NCBI GenBank assembly: GCA_902785105.1
Contig: CACZXF010000020.1
Span: forward strand, 1 to 52,293
From: an uncultured Eubacteriales bacterium
GTDB lineage: Bacteria > Bacillota > Clostridia > Christensenellales > Aristaeellaceae
Reading direction: 5' to 3'
DNA: 52,293 nucleotides
A program made the translations under genes and the position numbers. The notes under the pieces were generated by a model, which saw only the letters and a program-made list of their open reading frames with translations, was not told where the DNA came from and made no database searches. Positions 52,150 through 52,293 of the stretch are shown here, in pieces (position 1 is the first letter of the stretch; the number at the start of each line of letters is the position of its first letter).

Positions 52150-52293
52150 GGGATTTGTCGGGGCGTCGTTCGATGCCACCTCATCCGCCCTCACGGCACC
52201 TTCCCCTCAAGGGGAAGGCAAAGGGCTGGGAACGACGGAACCCAAAAGCCTTCCCCTTGAGGGGAAGGTGGCGCGAAGGCAACTTTGCCTTTG
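52150..52293. repeat. Palindromic repeat element, copy 2, cut by the window end
   Basis: GGGATTTGTCGGG (52150-52162) and GTCGTTCGATG lead into the CCACCTCATCCGCCCTCACGG core (from 52177) and the CCTTCCCCTCAAGGGGAAGG palindromes found at 31773-31943. The right end is not in view. Confidence 0.7.

Overview
The window looks like chromosomal DNA from an anaerobic, fairly high-GC gut-type Clostridia (a Christensenellales/Oscillospirales-like Firmicute). This is inferred from strong GGAGG ribosome-binding sites, clean TTGnnn-17-TATAAT promoters, many secreted proteins, duplicated nickel/peptide-family ABC importers, an RsfA/Myb-type regulator and many short palindromic repeats. I found no rRNA, tRNA, CRISPR array or intact phage.

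Left edge to 16 kb: the 3' end of a group IIC intron abuts a DUF2007-like gene. Then follow a Tat-exported FMN/FAD reductase, remnants of an amidohydrolase around a membrane gene, an SH3-NlpC/P60 cell-wall hydrolase, a methyltransferase-STAS fusion, and a minus-strand cluster of beta-propeller sensor/SpoIIE phosphatase, exported MTA/SAH nucleosidase and exported phosphoglycerate mutase. Next come a chimeric HTH/histidine-kinase pseudogene, a MITE-like element and a hydrolase operon divergent from a LysR regulator.

16-29.6 kb: a sirtuin, a MATE exporter, decayed mobile-element DNA, a complete Nik/Dpp-type ABC operon followed by a methyltransferase, then a LysR regulator divergent from a redox operon (cytosolic flavodoxin, NTF2-like protein, exported flavodoxin, ferredoxin-fused aldo/keto reductase) that ends in SDR and IS3 remnants.

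29.6-35.5 kb: the most unusual region. Ten tandem paralogues of a small VOC-fold protein lie on the minus strand, one frameshifted, with a gene fusing a RelA-type HD hydrolase to an aminoglycoside-phosphotransferase-like kinase in the middle. A 147-bp MITE and a larger palindromic repeat have inserted between copies.

35.5-52.3 kb: a kinase remnant, a methyltransferase, two membrane proteins, then a cobalamin riboswitch and terminator ahead of a second Nik/Dpp-type ABC operon. This is followed by an HtrA protease, a small secreted protein coupled to a GH2 beta-galactosidase, an RsfA-like Myb regulator, a membrane-anchored hydrolase, a VTC polyphosphate-polymerase-domain protein, and a second palindromic repeat cut by the window end.

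A recurring theme is export of proteins that are normally cytosolic (GpmI, MtnN, flavodoxin). All domain calls come from reading motifs by eye; no database search was run.
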